Assembly (NCBI GenBank): GCA_017513005.1
Contig: JAFWDM010000063.1
Coordinates: forward strand, 1 to 52,698
Direction of reading: 5' to 3'
Source of the DNA: Lachnospiraceae bacterium
GTDB taxonomy: Bacteria > Bacillota > Clostridia > Lachnospirales > Lachnospiraceae
DNA length: 52,698 bases
The position numbers were made by a program, and so were the translations under genes. Positions 51,971 to 52,698 of the stretch are shown one piece after another. Position 1 is the first letter of the stretch, and every line of letters starts with the position of its first letter. The notes beneath the pieces are model-generated. The model was not told the origin of the DNA. It searched no databases and saw only the letters and a list, made by a program, of their open reading frames with translations.

Positions 51971-52698
51971 ATGTTACAACTGGACCAGATGAAGACAGAG
52001 ATCCAGCAGTATGAGGACACCATGCACGAGGTGCTGGGCTCCCTGGATCTCGAATACAAAAAGCAGCGGATCGAGGAGCTGCAGCGGGAGTCGGAGGCAC
52101 CGGATTTCTGGTCGAACGCCGACGCCGCCAACAAAAAGATGAAGCAGCTCAAGGACCTGCAGACCACGGTCGAGGATGCAGAGCACCTCGAGTCCCAGTA
52201 TGAGGACATCCTCATGCTGATCGAGATGGGCAATGAGGAGGACGATGAGTCCGTCGTCGAGGGTGTCCGCGAGGAACTGGACGAGTATAAGAACAAGCTG
52301 GAGGAGATGCGGCTGGCGACTCTCCTGACCGGGGAGTACGATGATTCCAACGCCATCCTGTCGCTGAATGCCGGCGCGGGCGGGACCGAGAGCTGTGACT
52401 GGTGCTCCATGCTCTACCGCATGTACACCCGCTGGGCTGACCGCAAGGGCTTCAAGGTCGACGTCATGAATTTTGTCGACGGCGACGAGGCGGGCATCAA
52501 ATCCGTGGATTTCCAGATCAGCGGACCCAATGCCTACGGCTACCTCAAGTCCGAGCGCGGTGTCCACAGGCTCGTGCGCATTTCCCCCTTCAATGCCCAG
52601 GGCAAGCGCCAGACCTCCTTTGTCTCCTGTGACGTCATGCCCGATATTGAAAAAGACCTCGATATCACGATCAACCCCGACGACATCCGCATCGACAC
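51971..52698 (+). CDS. prfB: Peptide chain release factor 2, 3' truncated by window end
   Basis: The first 242 residues of RF2 (about 365 in full). MLQLDQMKTEIQQYEDTMHEVLGSLDLEYKKQRIEEL is the N-terminal domain, then LSLNAGAGGTESCDWCSMLYRMYTRWADRKGF, GDEAGIKSVDFQISGPNAYGYLKSERGVHRLVRISPF. The GGQ motif lies beyond the window. The frame is continuous through the region (LGSLDLE) where many bacteria have an in-frame TGA requiring +1 frameshifting, so autoregulation of that kind is absent. Confidence 0.95.
   Translation, partial: MLQLDQMKTEIQQYEDTMHEVLGSLDLEYKKQRIEELQRESEAPDFWSNADAANKKMKQLKDLQTTVEDAEHLESQYEDILMLIEMGNEEDDESVVEGVREELDEYKNKLEEMRLATLLTGEYDDSNAILSLNAGAGGTESCDWCSMLYRMYTRWADRKGFKVDVMNFVDGDEAGIKSVDFQISGPNAYGYLKSERGVHRLVRISPFNAQGKRQTSFVSCDVMPDIEKDLDITINPDDIRID

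Noticed and set aside
52035-52070. Programmed frameshift in prfB
   Set aside because: The expected ctttga slip site is absent and the frame is continuous.

Overview
The window reads as chromosomal DNA of a fairly GC-rich member of the Clostridia, most likely a Lachnospiraceae-type Bacillota. The reasons are the fused S10-spc-alpha ribosomal cluster with rpsD inside it, a zinc-type S14, the ecfA1-ecfA2-ecfT-truA-rplM-rpsI tail, a T-box upstream of the trp operon, an EpsC-type serine acetyltransferase and an OhrR-type regulator. No species is assigned.

Layout. 1-2.9 kb: a SAM-dependent methyltransferase (minus strand) and a PutP-type sodium/proline symporter. 2.9-3.7 kb: a terminator, a 21/22-bp tandem array and a 244-nt nested inverted-repeat element with no coding capacity. 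3.7-21.2 kb: rpsJ-rplCDWB-rpsS-rplV-rpsC-rplP-rpmC-rpsQ-rplNXE-rpsZ-rpsH-rplFR-rpsE-rpmD-rplO-secY-adk-infA-rpmJ-rpsMKD-rpoA-rplQ, all on the plus strand. This block makes ribosomal proteins, the Sec channel, IF-1 and the RNA polymerase alpha subunit. It has unusually long, hairpin-rich spacers before rplC, rplN, rplR, rpsM and rpsD, and map is absent between adk and infA. 21.2-26.1 kb: ECF transporter energizing module (ecfA1, ecfA2, ecfT), truA, then rplM-rpsI behind a clear L13-type leader.

26.2-26.9 kb is a gene graveyard holding fragments of a formylglycine-generating-enzyme-like protein, a flavodoxin-fold reductase and a tyrosine recombinase. 27-33.7 kb holds an Fe-S aldo/keto reductase, an esterase, purA, an EamA transporter (minus), epsC and a small unrecognised protein. 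33.8-42.2 kb is a complete tryptophan operon, trpE-G-D-C-F-B-A, led by a Trp T-box and followed by ridA. 42.4-47.9 kb (minus) carries an M13 lipoprotein peptidase, a MATE transporter with a structured leader, and hflX. 48.5-52.7 kb carries an ohrR-like regulator, secA and the 5' part of prfB.

The most unusual feature is in the non-coding DNA. At least eight junctions carry different short tandem repeats, several lying directly against translation starts or grown from the 3' end of the preceding gene. Three dispersed palindromic repeat families are scattered between genes. Several spacers can fold into elaborate structures, the best being 3327-3570, the MATE leader (46290-46360) and 34302-34443. 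No CRISPR array, tRNA, rRNA, intact insertion sequence or obvious defence system was seen.
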